Shown here piece after piece: positions 8,523 through 17,023 of a stretch of DNA of 64,000 bases (its first letter is position 1; every line of letters starts with the position of its first letter). The stretch is from Sphingobacterium sp. BN32 (GTDB lineage Bacteria; Bacteroidota; Bacteroidia; Sphingobacteriales; Sphingobacteriaceae). The translations under genes and the position numbers were made by a program. The stretch spans positions 1,364,001 through 1,428,000 of the forward strand of contig NZ_CP129963.1 of the NCBI RefSeq assembly GCF_030503615.1, in the 5' to 3' direction. The notes under the pieces were generated by a model. The model ran no database searches, was not told the origin of the DNA, and worked only from the letters and a program-made list of their open reading frames with translations.

Positions 8523-9872
8523 TCAAAAAGAATTACACGGGGTTAATCCCCATGTAATTCGGTTATGTTCATTAGGCAGCGATGTGCTCCTTTTTTTCTC
8601 TTTTTGTATTTTCTTCATCACCTTGATTTCAACTTTTCTAAGCTGCGCAATGACTTTCCGCTGTACGTCGTCCACAATCTTCCAATCTTTGGCGATATAG
8701 ATGTCCGTAGTACGATTGCCTTCGTCAACGTGATTGAGTGCAAGAGCTACGTCGTCTTTGCTCATACGACAATCATTCCTTGCTGTGTTCGCAAATGTGT
8801 GTCTTGCCCAATACAAAGTAAGTTCGGGTATGCCAGTCAACTTTCGTAGTTGCTCCATGCCTTTACATAATGCCCAATTAAGGGCGTTGACACTTGAATA
8901 GCGCTCACGTAATTTCCCTAAATATTTTTCCAACAAAGGCTTGGCTTCATCGACAATCTTAATACTGATAAAGGCATTGTCCTTACGTTTTCCCTGTGTC
9001 TTGGAACGGTTATAGTCTAAACGTCCGTTTCTAACATCACGTTCCGTTATTTGATACAGGTCTACGGCATTTATGCCACAGAGGTAGAACGAAAGCATAT
9101 AAAGTTCCTTTGCCAATTCCGCACGGCTTCCAGGGGTGGTTACACAATCCCGAATAGTCAATACTTGTTCAAGTGTATTGTTCCTTTTCTTGGTGAGGGG
9201 TGGGGAACCAACCTTGTATTTCTTGAATGGATAATGCTTGATGCGGTATATTCCGATGTCTTCGTTGTTATAATGTTCCCTTGCGGCATTGAACAAAGTA
9301 CGCAGGTCACGCATCTGGTTGTGCAGACCGCTATCGGATAATCCTTTTTCTTTCGTGGTGACCTCATTTCCTAATTGATTTATCCGGGTCATTGTCCTTT
9401 CTGATCGCATGTAACGTTCGTATGTCATCAGCATATTGGAATTAATTTCCTTGATGGATACGGCCGATCGGTTGAAATAATCGACCAAACTGTTGCGGAT
9501 TTTCCGGTGGTTGTTTGCGGTTCCGGTTCGGCCCTCTTTTCTTGTACGTTCGATGTATTGGTCACAAAACTTAATGAAGTCAATGTCCTCATCCTTATCA
9601 CGTAGGTAATCACGTAGGGATTCAGCAGTAAAATAATCCAGTCGGTCGTCGAGTTCGCTGATCATCTTTCGATAATCCCTTAGCTGCTTCTCGATCTTTT
9701 CAGCGATAAACGGATCTTTGACTTTAAAGTCTTTGCTTAATTGTTTCCTGACAACGAAATGAGTCGTGTCAAGATACTTTCTCAATCTTTTGTGTTGCAC
9801 ACAAATTTTCACATTGTAGGTGCCATCGGCTTTTTTGTGATGCTCGAACACCTTTGCACTAACGGTTGCCAT
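8523..9872 (-). CDS. Tyrosine recombinase / integrase of the Bacteroidota conjugative-element type
   Basis: A 449-residue integrase with an N-terminal arm-binding domain (about 1-90), a SAM-like core-binding domain (about 95-205) and a catalytic domain (about 230-410). Catalytic residues visible are K291, R357 (WARHTFAN), H381 (LNHVDEG) and the nucleophile Y392 (TTDIYI). Two normally conserved positions differ: the first Arg is Asn (N268 in LCGINAVDL) and the His of HxxR is Tyr (Y354). Loss of the first Arg is known from the Bacteroides IntDOT family. Sitting 189 bp from a tRNA 3' end, it is the likely enzyme that inserted the island. The stretch after about residue 415 is a basic tail. Confidence 0.92.
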   Translation of the reverse strand: MATVSAKVFEHHKKADGTYNVKICVQHKRLRKYLDTTHFVVRKQLSKDFKVKDPFIAEKIEKQLRDYRKMISELDDRLDYFTAESLRDYLRDKDEDIDFIKFCDQYIERTRKEGRTGTANNHRKIRNSLVDYFNRSAVSIKEINSNMLMTYERYMRSERTMTRINQLGNEVTTKEKGLSDSGLHNQMRDLRTLFNAAREHYNNEDIGIYRIKHYPFKKYKVGSPPLTKKRNNTLEQVLTIRDCVTTPGSRAELAKELYMLSFYLCGINAVDLYQITERDVRNGRLDYNRSKTQGKRKDNAFISIKIVDEAKPLLEKYLGKLRERYSSVNALNWALCKGMEQLRKLTGIPELTLYWARHTFANTARNDCRMSKDDVALALNHVDEGNRTTDIYIAKDWKIVDDVQRKVIAQLRKVEIKVMKKIQKEKKRSTSLPNEHNRITWGLTPCNSF

Positions 9873-9889
9873 AGTTCTTTCGAAATTGG

Positions 9890-9930
9890 CACGTAAAAGG
9901 GCTGTAACACATTTGTAACACTTTTACGTG
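9890..9930. repeat. Inverted repeat with internal direct repeats upstream of the integrase
   Basis: CACGTAAAAG (9890-9899) is mirrored exactly by CTTTTACGTG (9921-9930). Inside the 21-bp loop TGTAACAC occurs twice (9903-9910 and 9914-9921), 11 bp apart. A further 6-bp inverted repeat, ACGCCG/CGGCGT, spans 9957-9985. The position between the integrase start and the tRNA suits arm-type recombinase sites, an excisionase site or autoregulation of the integrase. The repeats are seen; their role is inferred. Confidence 0.5.
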
Positions 9931-10018
9931 AAGTTCAACAAAAATCTATGCAAGTCACGCCGTTTCGGGGTATCCGATTCGGCGTAGGACAGATGTCCCT
10001 AAAGTGCCCTAAGAAACG

Positions 10019-10055
10019 AAAAAAGCCGTTTTCCGTGAAGGAAAACGACTTTTTC
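10019..10055 (-). terminator. Terminator hairpin downstream of tRNA-Met
   Basis: A 15-bp stem with one mismatch (AAAAAGCCGTTTTCC against GGAAAACGACTTTTT) lies 7 bp past the tRNA 3' end. It has T-runs in both orientations. Confidence 0.7.
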
Positions 10056-10061
10056 GATTTG

Positions 10062-10135
10062 TGCGCCCACCTGGGCTCGAACCAGGGACCAAAAGATTAT
10101 GAGTCTTCTACTCTAACCGACTGAGCTATAGGCGC
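10062..10135 (-). tRNA. tRNA-Met (anticodon CAT)
   Basis: 74 nt with a full cloverleaf: acceptor GCGCCTA/TGGGCGC, D arm GCTC...GAGT, anticodon stem GAAGA/TCTTT around loop CTCATAA (anticodon CAT), and T arm CCTGG-TTCGAGC-CCAGG. A CAT anticodon may be elongator Met or lysidine-modified Ile2; the stems alone do not settle this. The first acceptor pair is G-C, so it is not an initiator. The 3' end faces the integrase, marking it as the likely insertion target of the island. Confidence 0.93.
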
Positions 10136-10221
10136 AGTTTTTGTTATCAAAAAAGAGAACGATAATTCCGGTTTTGACGATGCAATTATCGATATTTGAG
10201 ACGAGAAAACAAAATTTTTGT

Positions 10222-10860
10222 ATGCAAAATATTAAAAATGTTATCCTGGATTATGGGAATGTCATCTTCATGATTGACTTCAAAAAAGTAAGCGAATCCT
10301 TTAGTGCGCTGGGTATCACCAATGTGAACGACTTTTTCGGACATCGCGGACAAGACAGTCTATTCGACGAATTCGATAAAGGAGAAATCTCCGCTGCTAA
10401 GTTTAGGGAAGGGGTGAGGGAAAAAGCCAATCGCCCGGATTTAACAGATCAACAGATAGACGAGGCGTGGAATTCTTTATTGATTGGCGTTCCGGAGGGA
10501 AAACATGAGTTATTGACGGAGTTGAAGAAGAACAACCGCATGTTCCTTTTGAGTAATAATAACGAATTACACTATGCATACTGTATGCAGCATATTAAAG
10601 ATCGCTACGGAGTAGACAGCAACGATCAGTTTTTTGAGAAAACCTACTATTCGCACTTAGCAGGGCTTAGAAAACCAGATATTGCCATCTTTGAACTCGT
10701 ATTGAAAGAAAACAATCTAGACCCTGCAGAGACATTGTTCATCGACGATAGCCCACAACACTTAGAGGCTGCAAAATCTTTAGGTATTCAGACAGCTTTA
10801 TGCACTGCTGAGCATCCATTAGAAGCAATTGTCGAGGAATACAAGCTGCTCGAAAATTAA
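10222..10860 (+). CDS. HAD-superfamily phosphatase, YihX-like
   Basis: A 212-residue HAD subfamily IA hydrolase. Motif I is [10 protein letters not shown] (nucleophile Asp10), motif [11 protein letters not shown], motif III LRKPD and motif [15 protein letters not shown]. The order and the DxGNV form of motif I match YihX-type sugar-phosphate phosphatases such as alpha-D-glucose-1-phosphate phosphatase. The substrate is a guess. A TTG-started longer frame begins right after the tRNA, but the ATG giving [13 protein letters not shown] is the family's normal start and is used here. It is followed immediately by the rpsU promoter. Confidence 0.88.
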   Translation: MQNIKNVILDYGNVIFMIDFKKVSESFSALGITNVNDFFGHRGQDSLFDEFDKGEISAAKFREGVREKANRPDLTDQQIDEAWNSLLIGVPEGKHELLTELKKNNRMFLLSNNNELHYAYCMQHIKDRYGVDSNDQFFEKTYYSHLAGLRKPDIAIFELVLKENNLDPAETLFIDDSPQHLEAAKSLGIQTALCTAEHPLEAIVEEYKLLEN

Positions 10861-10892
10861 TTTGCGAAACCGACTTGTTTTGTTTACTTTTG
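10861..10892 (+). promoter_or_regulatory. rpsU promoter
   Basis: TTTG at 10861-10864, a 20-bp spacer and TACTTTTG at 10885-10892 match the Bacteroidota consensus closely. The -33 element starts on the first base after the HAD stop codon. Confidence 0.75.
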
Positions 10893-10914
10893 CACACCAA
10901 GAATTTTACGACGA

Positions 10915-10922
10915 AAGGAGGT
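10915..10922 (+). promoter_or_regulatory. Strong Shine-Dalgarno of rpsU
   Basis: AAAGGAGG, nearly the full complement of the 16S rRNA 3' end, lies about 12 bases before the rpsU ATG. Most genes in this window have no such site. It fixes the rpsU start at MIIVNVKEG. Confidence 0.85.
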
Positions 10923-10933
10923 ATATAAAAGCT

Positions 10934-11125
10934 ATGATTATTGTAAATGTTAAAGAAGGTGAATCTTTAGATAGAGCATTAAAACGTTTCAAGAAGAAAT
11001 TCGAGAAGACTGGTGTTTTAAGAGAACTTCGTTCTCGTCAGGCTTATGAGAAGAAATCTGTAGCTCGTCGTATCCAAGTTAAGAAAGCTATCTACAAGCA
11101 ATCTTTAAACCAAGACAACGCGTAA
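10934..11125 (+). CDS. rpsU: 30S ribosomal protein S21
   Basis: A 63-residue highly basic protein, [20 protein letters not shown]..., matching bS21 across its length, including the [11 protein letters not shown] and [10 protein letters not shown] segments. bS21 binds the small-subunit platform near the 16S 3' end. The start is set by the AAAGGAGG site; longer upstream readings overlap the HAD gene and are not credible. The gene has its own promoter and a strong terminator, so it is monocistronic. In Bacteroidota, where the anti-Shine-Dalgarno is sequestered by bS21 and partners, a strong site on rpsU itself has been linked to autoregulation. Confidence 0.96.
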   Translation: MIIVNVKEGESLDRALKRFKKKFEKTGVLRELRSRQAYEKKSVARRIQVKKAIYKQSLNQDNA

Positions 11126-11161
11126 TTGAACGGCGCCTAAGAACGCCTTCTACAAGATATC

Positions 11162-11194
11162 AGCCCCATCACAGCATTGTGATGGGGCTTTTCT
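11162..11194 (+). terminator. rpsU terminator
   Basis: Perfect 12-bp stem AGCCCCATCACA / TGTGATGGGGCT with a 4-base loop, followed by TTTTCTTTT. Confidence 0.9.
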
Positions 11195-11399
11195 TTTATA
11201 CCAAGTGATGAATGTCATAAAAAAACTGCCCAAACTTCTGTAATTTGCTATTGAAAAGAGTTAATTACTCCAATTCAAGGTTCCTAGCGGATTCAAATCA
11301 ACAAGTTTTCGTAACTTATCAACTAATAAAATGAAAAAGGCAAGAAGACCTACGAAATCATCTTGTTAGCATACCTAATCTATCTGAAAAACTACATCA

Positions 11400-13913
11400 A
11401 TGACCAATTATAATATACCGAAGCATCTTAAAGGGCTCTCGGAAGCAGAAGTAAATTCGTCGCGCGAAAAGTATGGCATTAATAAAATAGAACCGGAACG
11501 TAGCGGCGCTTGGGCGATACTATGGGAAATTCTCGAAGAGCCTATGCTGTTCTTGCTATTCGCTATTTCTATCATCTATGTTATCGTTGGAGACTACGGC
11601 GAGGCTTTATTTATGTTCGTTGCTATCGTCGCAGTGTCGGGAATATCCTTCTATCAAGATAATCGGAGCAAGAAAGCTTTAGAGGAACTTGAAAAACTGA
11701 ATGAACCCTTGAGCACTGTTATCAGGAATTCGAAAGTCGAGAAGATTACAAGTCATGAAATCGTTGTTGGTGATTTGTGCATCACAGAGGAGGGGAAGAT
11801 GATCAATGCCGATGGTCGTATTGTCCATAGCAATGATTACTCAGTCAACGAATCCTCTTTAACGGGCGAAAGCTTCTCGGTGTTCAAGAGTGCTGATTCG
11901 GAAGATAAGTATATCTATAGCGGAACAATTTCCGTATCCGGATTGGCGGTTTTTGAAGTCGAAGCGATCGGGAAAAATACAAAGATCGGTAAGATTGGGG
12001 AGTCCATTGCAAGCATTCAACAAGAAAGTTCACCATTGCAGATACAAATTCGTCAGTTCGTTAAATGGATGGCAATCGCTGGTATTTTTATTTTTTTACT
12101 AGTCTGGGCATACAGTTACCTACAATCTAAGAGTTTCGTTGATAGTTTATTAAATGGACTTACGATGGCGATGTCTGTCCTGCCGGAAGAGATTCCCGTG
12201 GCCTTCACGACCTTTATGGCTTTGGGAGCTTGGAAATTGATGCGAGAAGGTGTGATCATCAAAAGGAGCAGTGTCGTTGAAACCTTAGGGAGTACTACCG
12301 TAATCTGCACGGATAAGACCGGTACCATAACAGAGAACAGTATGCATCTTAGCAAGTTGTATGATTATCGATCGGACAAAATCTACGATGATACTGACTT
12401 CGAAGATCCTAAGCTTACAAAATTGATCGATTACGCGATGTGGAGCAGCGAGCCAGTGCCATTTGATCCCATGGAAAAGACATTGCACCAGATCTACGAA
12501 AAGACGACCAGAGACGATCAACGAAAGCAATACGAACTCTTCCATGAATACCCATTGGAAGGCAAGCCGCCTATGATGACGCATCTTTTTCGCAATGATG
12601 CGGGCAATCGTATCATAGCGGCAAAAGGAGCTCCAGAAGCGATCCTCGCAGTGTCCTCGCTCGATGAGGCCGAAAAAGAAAAGCTACGAGCATTATACAA
12701 GGCTTTCGGAAAAGAAGGCTTTCGAGTATTGGGCGTTGCAAAATCTGTTTTCCCGACGAATGACTTCCCTGAAAAACAACAGGACTTTGAATTTGATTTC
12801 CTAGGCTTTGTGGTGTTTTATGACCCGCCAAAGAAAGGCATCGAAAATGTGTTCAAGAAGATATACGACGCAGGCATCCAAGTCAAGGTGATTACGGGCG
12901 ACAATGCAGACACTACCGCTAGTATTGCTGCCCAAGCAGGGATCGTCAATACAAGTGAGGGGTTGAATGGAAGCGACCTGGCCACCTATTCGGAAGATCA
13001 ATTAATGTCGGTTGCAGAACGGACGGTGTTGTTTACCCGCATGTTTCCAGAAGCGAAACTCGCCGTCATCAATGCCCTCAAGAAAAAAGGGGAGGTGGTG
13101 GCTATGCTGGGCGACGGTGTCAACGATGGGCCGGCCCTAAAAGCCGCCCATATTGGTGTCGCCATGGGAAACAAAGGGACGGAGATTGCGAAGGCTGCAG
13201 CGGCTTTAGTGATTACCAATGATGATTTGGATAAGCTTGTGCTCGGAATTGCCGCAGGACGCCGCATTTATGCTAATATCAAGAAAGCAATACAATATAT
13301 TATATCGATTCACATTCCCATCATATTGACCGTATCATTGCCCTTGTTTCTGGGCTGGCTCTATCCGCAAATCTTCAGTCCGGTGCATGTAATCTTTATG
13401 GAGTTGGTTATGGGGCCAACATGCTCTATTGTTTATGAGAGCGAACCTATGGAAAAGAATACCATGCAGAAGCCGCCAAGGTCTTTAGGGGATACATTTT
13501 TAAATATAAAAGAGCTTGCGATCAGTATTATACAAGGACTGGCAATTACCGCTGGCGTCTTATTCGCTTATCAATGGGCTGTTCAAAATGGAGGTTCCGA
13601 AGAGAATACTAGAACAATGGTCTTCACGACGCTTATTTTTGCTAATATCTTGTTAAGTTTGGTCAACCGCTCTTTCTATTACAGTGTAATCGAAAGCTTT
13701 AAATACAAGAATATATTATTCCCGATTGTAATTGGAGTGACGTTAATTCTACTCTTTTCTATTTTATATGTCCAACCCTTCGCCCGTTTCTTTGACGTTA
13801 CGGCATTGGATGCTTCCGAATTAGGAATGTCTATCGCGATAGCTAGTGTTTCTGTACTGTGGTTTGAGTTGTATAAATTTGTTAAAAGAAAGACTTTAAC
13901 GCGTAGAAAATAA
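11400..13913 (+). CDS. P-type cation-transporting ATPase (P2, Ca2+-ATPase-like)
   Basis: An 837-residue cation pump. It shows the N-terminal cation-ATPase domain (LKGLSEAEVNSSREKYGINK), the actuator loop LTGES (about 154-158), the membrane ion-site motif PEEIPVAF (about 262-269), the phosphorylation motif CTDKTGTITEN with D305, and the hinge GDGVNDGPALKAA. Ten helices are expected, with four after the catalytic domain. PEEIP corresponds to PEGLP of Ca2+ pumps and is typical of bacterial type-II ATPases. The ion (calcium, manganese or another cation) cannot be fixed from sequence. The gene stands alone and its stop codon merges into a terminator. Confidence 0.9.
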   Translation: MTNYNIPKHLKGLSEAEVNSSREKYGINKIEPERSGAWAILWEILEEPMLFLLFAISIIYVIVGDYGEALFMFVAIVAVSGISFYQDNRSKKALEELEKLNEPLSTVIRNSKVEKITSHEIVVGDLCITEEGKMINADGRIVHSNDYSVNESSLTGESFSVFKSADSEDKYIYSGTISVSGLAVFEVEAIGKNTKIGKIGESIASIQQESSPLQIQIRQFVKWMAIAGIFIFLLVWAYSYLQSKSFVDSLLNGLTMAMSVLPEEIPVAFTTFMALGAWKLMREGVIIKRSSVVETLGSTTVICTDKTGTITENSMHLSKLYDYRSDKIYDDTDFEDPKLTKLIDYAMWSSEPVPFDPMEKTLHQIYEKTTRDDQRKQYELFHEYPLEGKPPMMTHLFRNDAGNRIIAAKGAPEAILAVSSLDEAEKEKLRALYKAFGKEGFRVLGVAKSVFPTNDFPEKQQDFEFDFLGFVVFYDPPKKGIENVFKKIYDAGIQVKVITGDNADTTASIAAQAGIVNTSEGLNGSDLATYSEDQLMSVAERTVLFTRMFPEAKLAVINALKKKGEVVAMLGDGVNDGPALKAAHIGVAMGNKGTEIAKAAAALVITNDDLDKLVLGIAAGRRIYANIKKAIQYIISIHIPIILTVSLPLFLGWLYPQIFSPVHVIFMELVMGPTCSIVYESEPMEKNTMQKPPRSLGDTFLNIKELAISIIQGLAITAGVLFAYQWAVQNGGSEENTRTMVFTTLIFANILLSLVNRSFYYSVIESFKYKNILFPIVIGVTLILLFSILYVQPFARFFDVTALDASELGMSIAIASVSVLWFELYKFVKRKTLTRRK

Positions 13914-13941
13914 AAAAGCTCATCGAAAGATGAGCTTTTTT
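13912..13941. terminator. Bidirectional terminator between the ATPase and the tRNA genes
   Basis: A 13-bp perfect stem AAAAAAGCTCATC / GATGAGCTTTTTT with a GAAA loop serves the rightward ATPase and the leftward tRNA pair. It starts inside the ATPase stop codon. Confidence 0.9.
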
Positions 13942-13946
13942 CCAAG

Positions 13947-14031
13947 TACCTAGGGCGGGAATCGAACCCGCACTCCCTTAACGGGAACAGGATTTTAAGT
14001 CCTGCGTGTCTACCAGTTCCACCACCTAGGC
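13947..14031 (-). tRNA. tRNA-Leu (anticodon TAA)
   Basis: 85 nt class II tRNA with acceptor GCCTAGG/CCTAGGT, anticodon stem CAGGA/TCCTG around CTTAAAA (anticodon TAA), a variable arm (GTTCCCGTTAAGGGAGT) and T arm GCGGG-TTCGATT-CCCGC. It lies 5 bp downstream of tRNA-Gly and is co-transcribed with it. Confidence 0.96.
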
Positions 14032-14036
14032 AACTG

Positions 14037-14109
14037 AGCGAAAGACGAGATTCGAACTCGCGACCCCAACCTTGGCAAGGTTGTGCTCTACCAACTGAGC
14101 TACTTTCGC
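14037..14109 (-). tRNA. tRNA-Gly (anticodon GCC)
   Basis: 73 nt with acceptor GCGAAAG/CTTTCGC, anticodon stem CAACC/GGTTG around TTGCCAA (anticodon GCC) and T arm GCGAG-TTCGAAT-CTCGT. First gene of the two-tRNA operon. Confidence 0.96.
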
Positions 14110-14279
14110 TTGACGTGCTGCAAATATAGAGAGAAAACAGAAACTGCAAAAATATTTCTTAGCCTTTTATCGCAACAGGCTTAAAATGTGCGTAATAATT
14201 TTATCACGAATAGGGAAATCGATGTTAAAACTCGTTTCTAGATGGAAAATTCGCTATTTTTGTCCATTATTATTGCCTT

Positions 14280-16454
14280 ATGCGACTTAAAATAATTCCT
14301 ATTCTTCTGTTCTGTTTGTTTGGATTGAACGCAAATGCAGAAACATATCCGGAGGTGGTGTTTGATAATAGCCTGGTAAAGGGCACATATGCCCGAAGCC
14401 TGGTAGATTATAGTGGGAAAAGCTGGGTTGAGAATGTAAATAAACATCTGCTCGTATCGGATACCCTTTTCTTTACACCTGGTAACGCACTATCATTACG
14501 CTATCTTTCCCATCCCCAAGGAGATTGGAATGTCACGATTCGCTACAGCCGTCAGAAATTCCATTATCGACTTTCGAACGACGATGTCCTTAGTTTCAAA
14601 CTCTATGTAGGCTCTGCGAGTACCAAAGCTGAACATTTGCCGTCCATTTCCATCAAGCAGCGGAACAACCAATCGGTAAGTTTAGCAATTGGAAATTATA
14701 TTCAGGGATTTAAAAAGGATGCCTGGCTGGATGTTCGCATACCTGTCAAAGAGTTTGCAGGATTAAACGTCGAGGAACATATCTCTGGGATTATCCTGAG
14801 ACAGCTCAACGATTCTAAAAGCACGCATCAGCTCTTTCTCGATCAAATCGAATTCCTTCCGGCAAACTATTCTAAAGTTCCTTTGACATCTGCAGCGGTA
14901 TTAGCGAAAGCTACAGCCTACGGCAACCATGTCGATTTGCAATGGCAAGTACCCTTGACACAGAGTATTCGCTATGTGAAGATCTACAGGTCGGAGAACA
15001 ACAAAGATTTCGAACCGATTTCCATACGTCCTACCTACATGCAACGCTGCCTGGATTACGTTCCGGTATTGGATAAAAAGTATTACTACAAAATCGCTTG
15101 GCTCGACTTCAATTACAAAGAATCTCCATTATCCGCAGTGCAGGAAGTGTTGCCAAAAAATATTAGCGATGATGAACTATTTTCCCTTATTCAGATTGCC
15201 CATATCAATTACTTCGTGGAGAACTATGACATCAACACAGGCATGCACATGCCATTTAGAATGAAAGAAAAAGCGATCGTATCGGTAAAGGAAACAGGAG
15301 GGGCAATCCTTAGTTTAATGGTAGGGGTAGAAAAGAATTTCATTTCTCGCCCACTATTTATCAGCCGCGTTAAGCGTATCGTGAAGTTCTTAGCGACGGC
15401 GCAGAATAAACATGGTTTCTTTTCATCTTATTATGACGGACGCAAAGGCATACCCGAATATTTCGATCGTCGACCACAATATGATGTGGAATCATCTGCT
15501 GCCATCATGGAAGCATTGCTCGTTGTTCGACAATACCTGAAAGGTGATGATGAAGCGGAGAAAGAGATTAGAAGAGGGATCAGCGATATTTGGGAACGCA
15601 TGGATTGGAAAGCCGTGACCATGCCATATGATCCGCAAACGTTACGCTCCAACTTAGATATGTTGGATGAATATCACGTTTCAGAGCCTATCGTCGGTAT
15701 CAACCAAGGGCTTAATGCCTATATGTTAGCGATGGCATCCACACGCTCCAACATTCCTATCGCCTCCTTTGCCAATGCAATAGAAAGCAAATATGTTTCC
15801 CGAGCGGAAGTATCTTCAAGTTTACTTCCAGATACGACTTTTAGCGATTCAGTGCGACAAAATTATTTGTTTCCTGATGGTGTAGATCGCAGAGAGCAGG
15901 ATTCATTATATCATATTTCGGCTTTGCAAGATACGACTATGTATGGCGTACAATTACCTTTCGGAGCACCAGAGGGCAACTTACTAGAGATGTATAGACC
16001 TTTCGTCACAATTAATCCCAAATTAGCGAAATTAAAGGATTATAATCTCGCAGAGGTTGTAGGTAGTTATGCACGAGTTGTAAAACGTAGAGATAACGAA
16101 ATAGGAGTAGGGACGAGCAACTCCGATATCTGGGGCTTTCAACAGCGCAACGATAGCATCGGAACATTCCGAATAAATCCTGCAATTTCTGTCGCGAGTA
16201 TCTTCTTAGACAATCAACGATCAATCAAATCATTAAATGCACTGTATCACGAGTTCGGAGCATTCCTGTTTTCCGAATACGGGTTCCGCTCCTGGGTTGA
16301 CTTACGTAGCAATGATGTCTCCGACGAGTATGTTGCTAGCAATCAAGCCAACGTCGCCCTGCTATTAGAGAACGCAAAGACTGGATTTATCTGGAAACTG
16401 TATCAGCAGATTCCTGAGATTCAAGCGGTTGAACAAAGGCTTTTTAAGAAGTAA
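14280..16454 (+). CDS. Secreted glycoamylase-domain protein, possible GH144 beta-1,2-glucanase-like enzyme
   Basis: A 724-residue exported protein with a signal peptide cut near NANA-ETYP. The N-terminal part (about 25-210) is a beta-rich domain of unknown type, followed by a fibronectin-III-like module (about 215-300, VDLQWQVPLTQSIRYVKIYRS). The C-terminal 400 residues resemble the glycoamylase domain: YHVSEPIVGINQGL, SDIWGFQQRNDSIGTFRINPA and a last segment ending FIWKLYQQIPEIQ. That domain includes GH144 endo-beta-1,2-glucanases, but the fit is by motif memory and the substrate is open. A TATTTTTG element at 14255-14262 is a likely promoter -7 site. The gene stands alone. Confidence 0.6.
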   Translation: MRLKIIPILLFCLFGLNANAETYPEVVFDNSLVKGTYARSLVDYSGKSWVENVNKHLLVSDTLFFTPGNALSLRYLSHPQGDWNVTIRYSRQKFHYRLSNDDVLSFKLYVGSASTKAEHLPSISIKQRNNQSVSLAIGNYIQGFKKDAWLDVRIPVKEFAGLNVEEHISGIILRQLNDSKSTHQLFLDQIEFLPANYSKVPLTSAAVLAKATAYGNHVDLQWQVPLTQSIRYVKIYRSENNKDFEPISIRPTYMQRCLDYVPVLDKKYYYKIAWLDFNYKESPLSAVQEVLPKNISDDELFSLIQIAHINYFVENYDINTGMHMPFRMKEKAIVSVKETGGAILSLMVGVEKNFISRPLFISRVKRIVKFLATAQNKHGFFSSYYDGRKGIPEYFDRRPQYDVESSAAIMEALLVVRQYLKGDDEAEKEIRRGISDIWERMDWKAVTMPYDPQTLRSNLDMLDEYHVSEPIVGINQGLNAYMLAMASTRSNIPIASFANAIESKYVSRAEVSSSLLPDTTFSDSVRQNYLFPDGVDRREQDSLYHISALQDTTMYGVQLPFGAPEGNLLEMYRPFVTINPKLAKLKDYNLAEVVGSYARVVKRRDNEIGVGTSNSDIWGFQQRNDSIGTFRINPAISVASIFLDNQRSIKSLNALYHEFGAFLFSEYGFRSWVDLRSNDVSDEYVASNQANVALLLENAKTGFIWKLYQQIPEIQAVEQRLFKK

Positions 16455-16507
16455 GATTATTAGGGATAAAATATTATATTTACAACAACAACAAAGCAAC
16501 GATACAC

Positions 16508-17020
16508 ATGAAACGCATCAATTTAGTAGCACTAATTTTAATTTCAAGCATAACATTTTTTTCTTGTAAGCAGCAATCTATGGTTGTAAATCCTGGCGCG
16601 GTTGTTAGCAAGGACGGAACCGACGATGGTCTGAAAAATGTAAAACGCGAGTTTAGGGATGTAAAACAAACTGACGAAGGAATATTAGTATCCATTTCCT
16701 CAGACTTATTATTCCCAACGAATTCCTCTTACCTGTCAGACAACGCAAAACAAGAGCTAAGCAAATTGGTGAAAGTCTTAAAAGACCAAAAAGCAAAAGT
16801 ACGCGTAGATGGACATACCGATGCGACCGGAACAGCAGAATATAACCAATGGTTATCCGATAAACGCGCAGCATCAGTGAAGAAATTCTTAGTGGATGCC
16901 GGAATCGCTGACGCAAGAATCTCAACAAAAGGCCTAGGTCAATCAAAACCGATAGCAGACAATAAAACGCCGGAAGGCCGCCAAAAAAATAGACGAGTAG
17001 AGGTGGTAATCCTCAAATAA
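16508..17020 (+). CDS. OmpA-like peptidoglycan-binding lipoprotein
   Basis: A 170-residue lipoprotein: signal with lipobox TFFSC (Cys20), a linker of about 40 residues and a C-terminal OmpA/MotB domain (about 60-170). The peptidoglycan-binding signature is intact: VDGHTDATGTAEYNQWLSDKRA and NKTPEGRQKNRRVEV. It anchors the outer membrane to the cell wall non-covalently, as Pal does. No tol genes are adjacent, so it is not called pal. It is monocistronic and ends in an unusually long terminator hairpin. Confidence 0.9.
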   Translation: MKRINLVALILISSITFFSCKQQSMVVNPGAVVSKDGTDDGLKNVKREFRDVKQTDEGILVSISSDLLFPTNSSYLSDNAKQELSKLVKVLKDQKAKVRVDGHTDATGTAEYNQWLSDKRAASVKKFLVDAGIADARISTKGLGQSKPIADNKTPEGRQKNRRVEVVILK

Positions 17021-17023
17021 CTG

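Larger units (their letters stand above)
1..10062. mobile_element. Right part of a tRNA-Met-inserted genomic island carrying efflux genes
   Basis: A tyrosine integrase is read leftward away from the 3' end of a complete tRNA-Met gene, with only 189 bp between the integrase start and the tRNA. This is the usual layout of an element integrated into a tRNA 3' end. Everything to the left is accessory cargo: RND efflux operon, TetR regulator, SMR pump, pentapeptide-repeat protein and small unknown genes. Everything to the right is ordinary chromosome. The left attachment site is outside the window, so size, class and mobility are unknown, and no conjugation genes are visible here. The right boundary is inferred from the tRNA, not from a seen direct repeat. 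Confidence 0.6.

Noticed and set aside
10829..10933. Long N-terminal extension of rpsU
   Set aside because: It overlaps the HAD gene and spans the promoter; the strong Shine-Dalgarno fixes the shorter start.
13679..14149. 156-codon leftward frame over the tRNA pair
   Set aside because: It reads through two tRNA genes and the terminator, so it cannot be a real protein.
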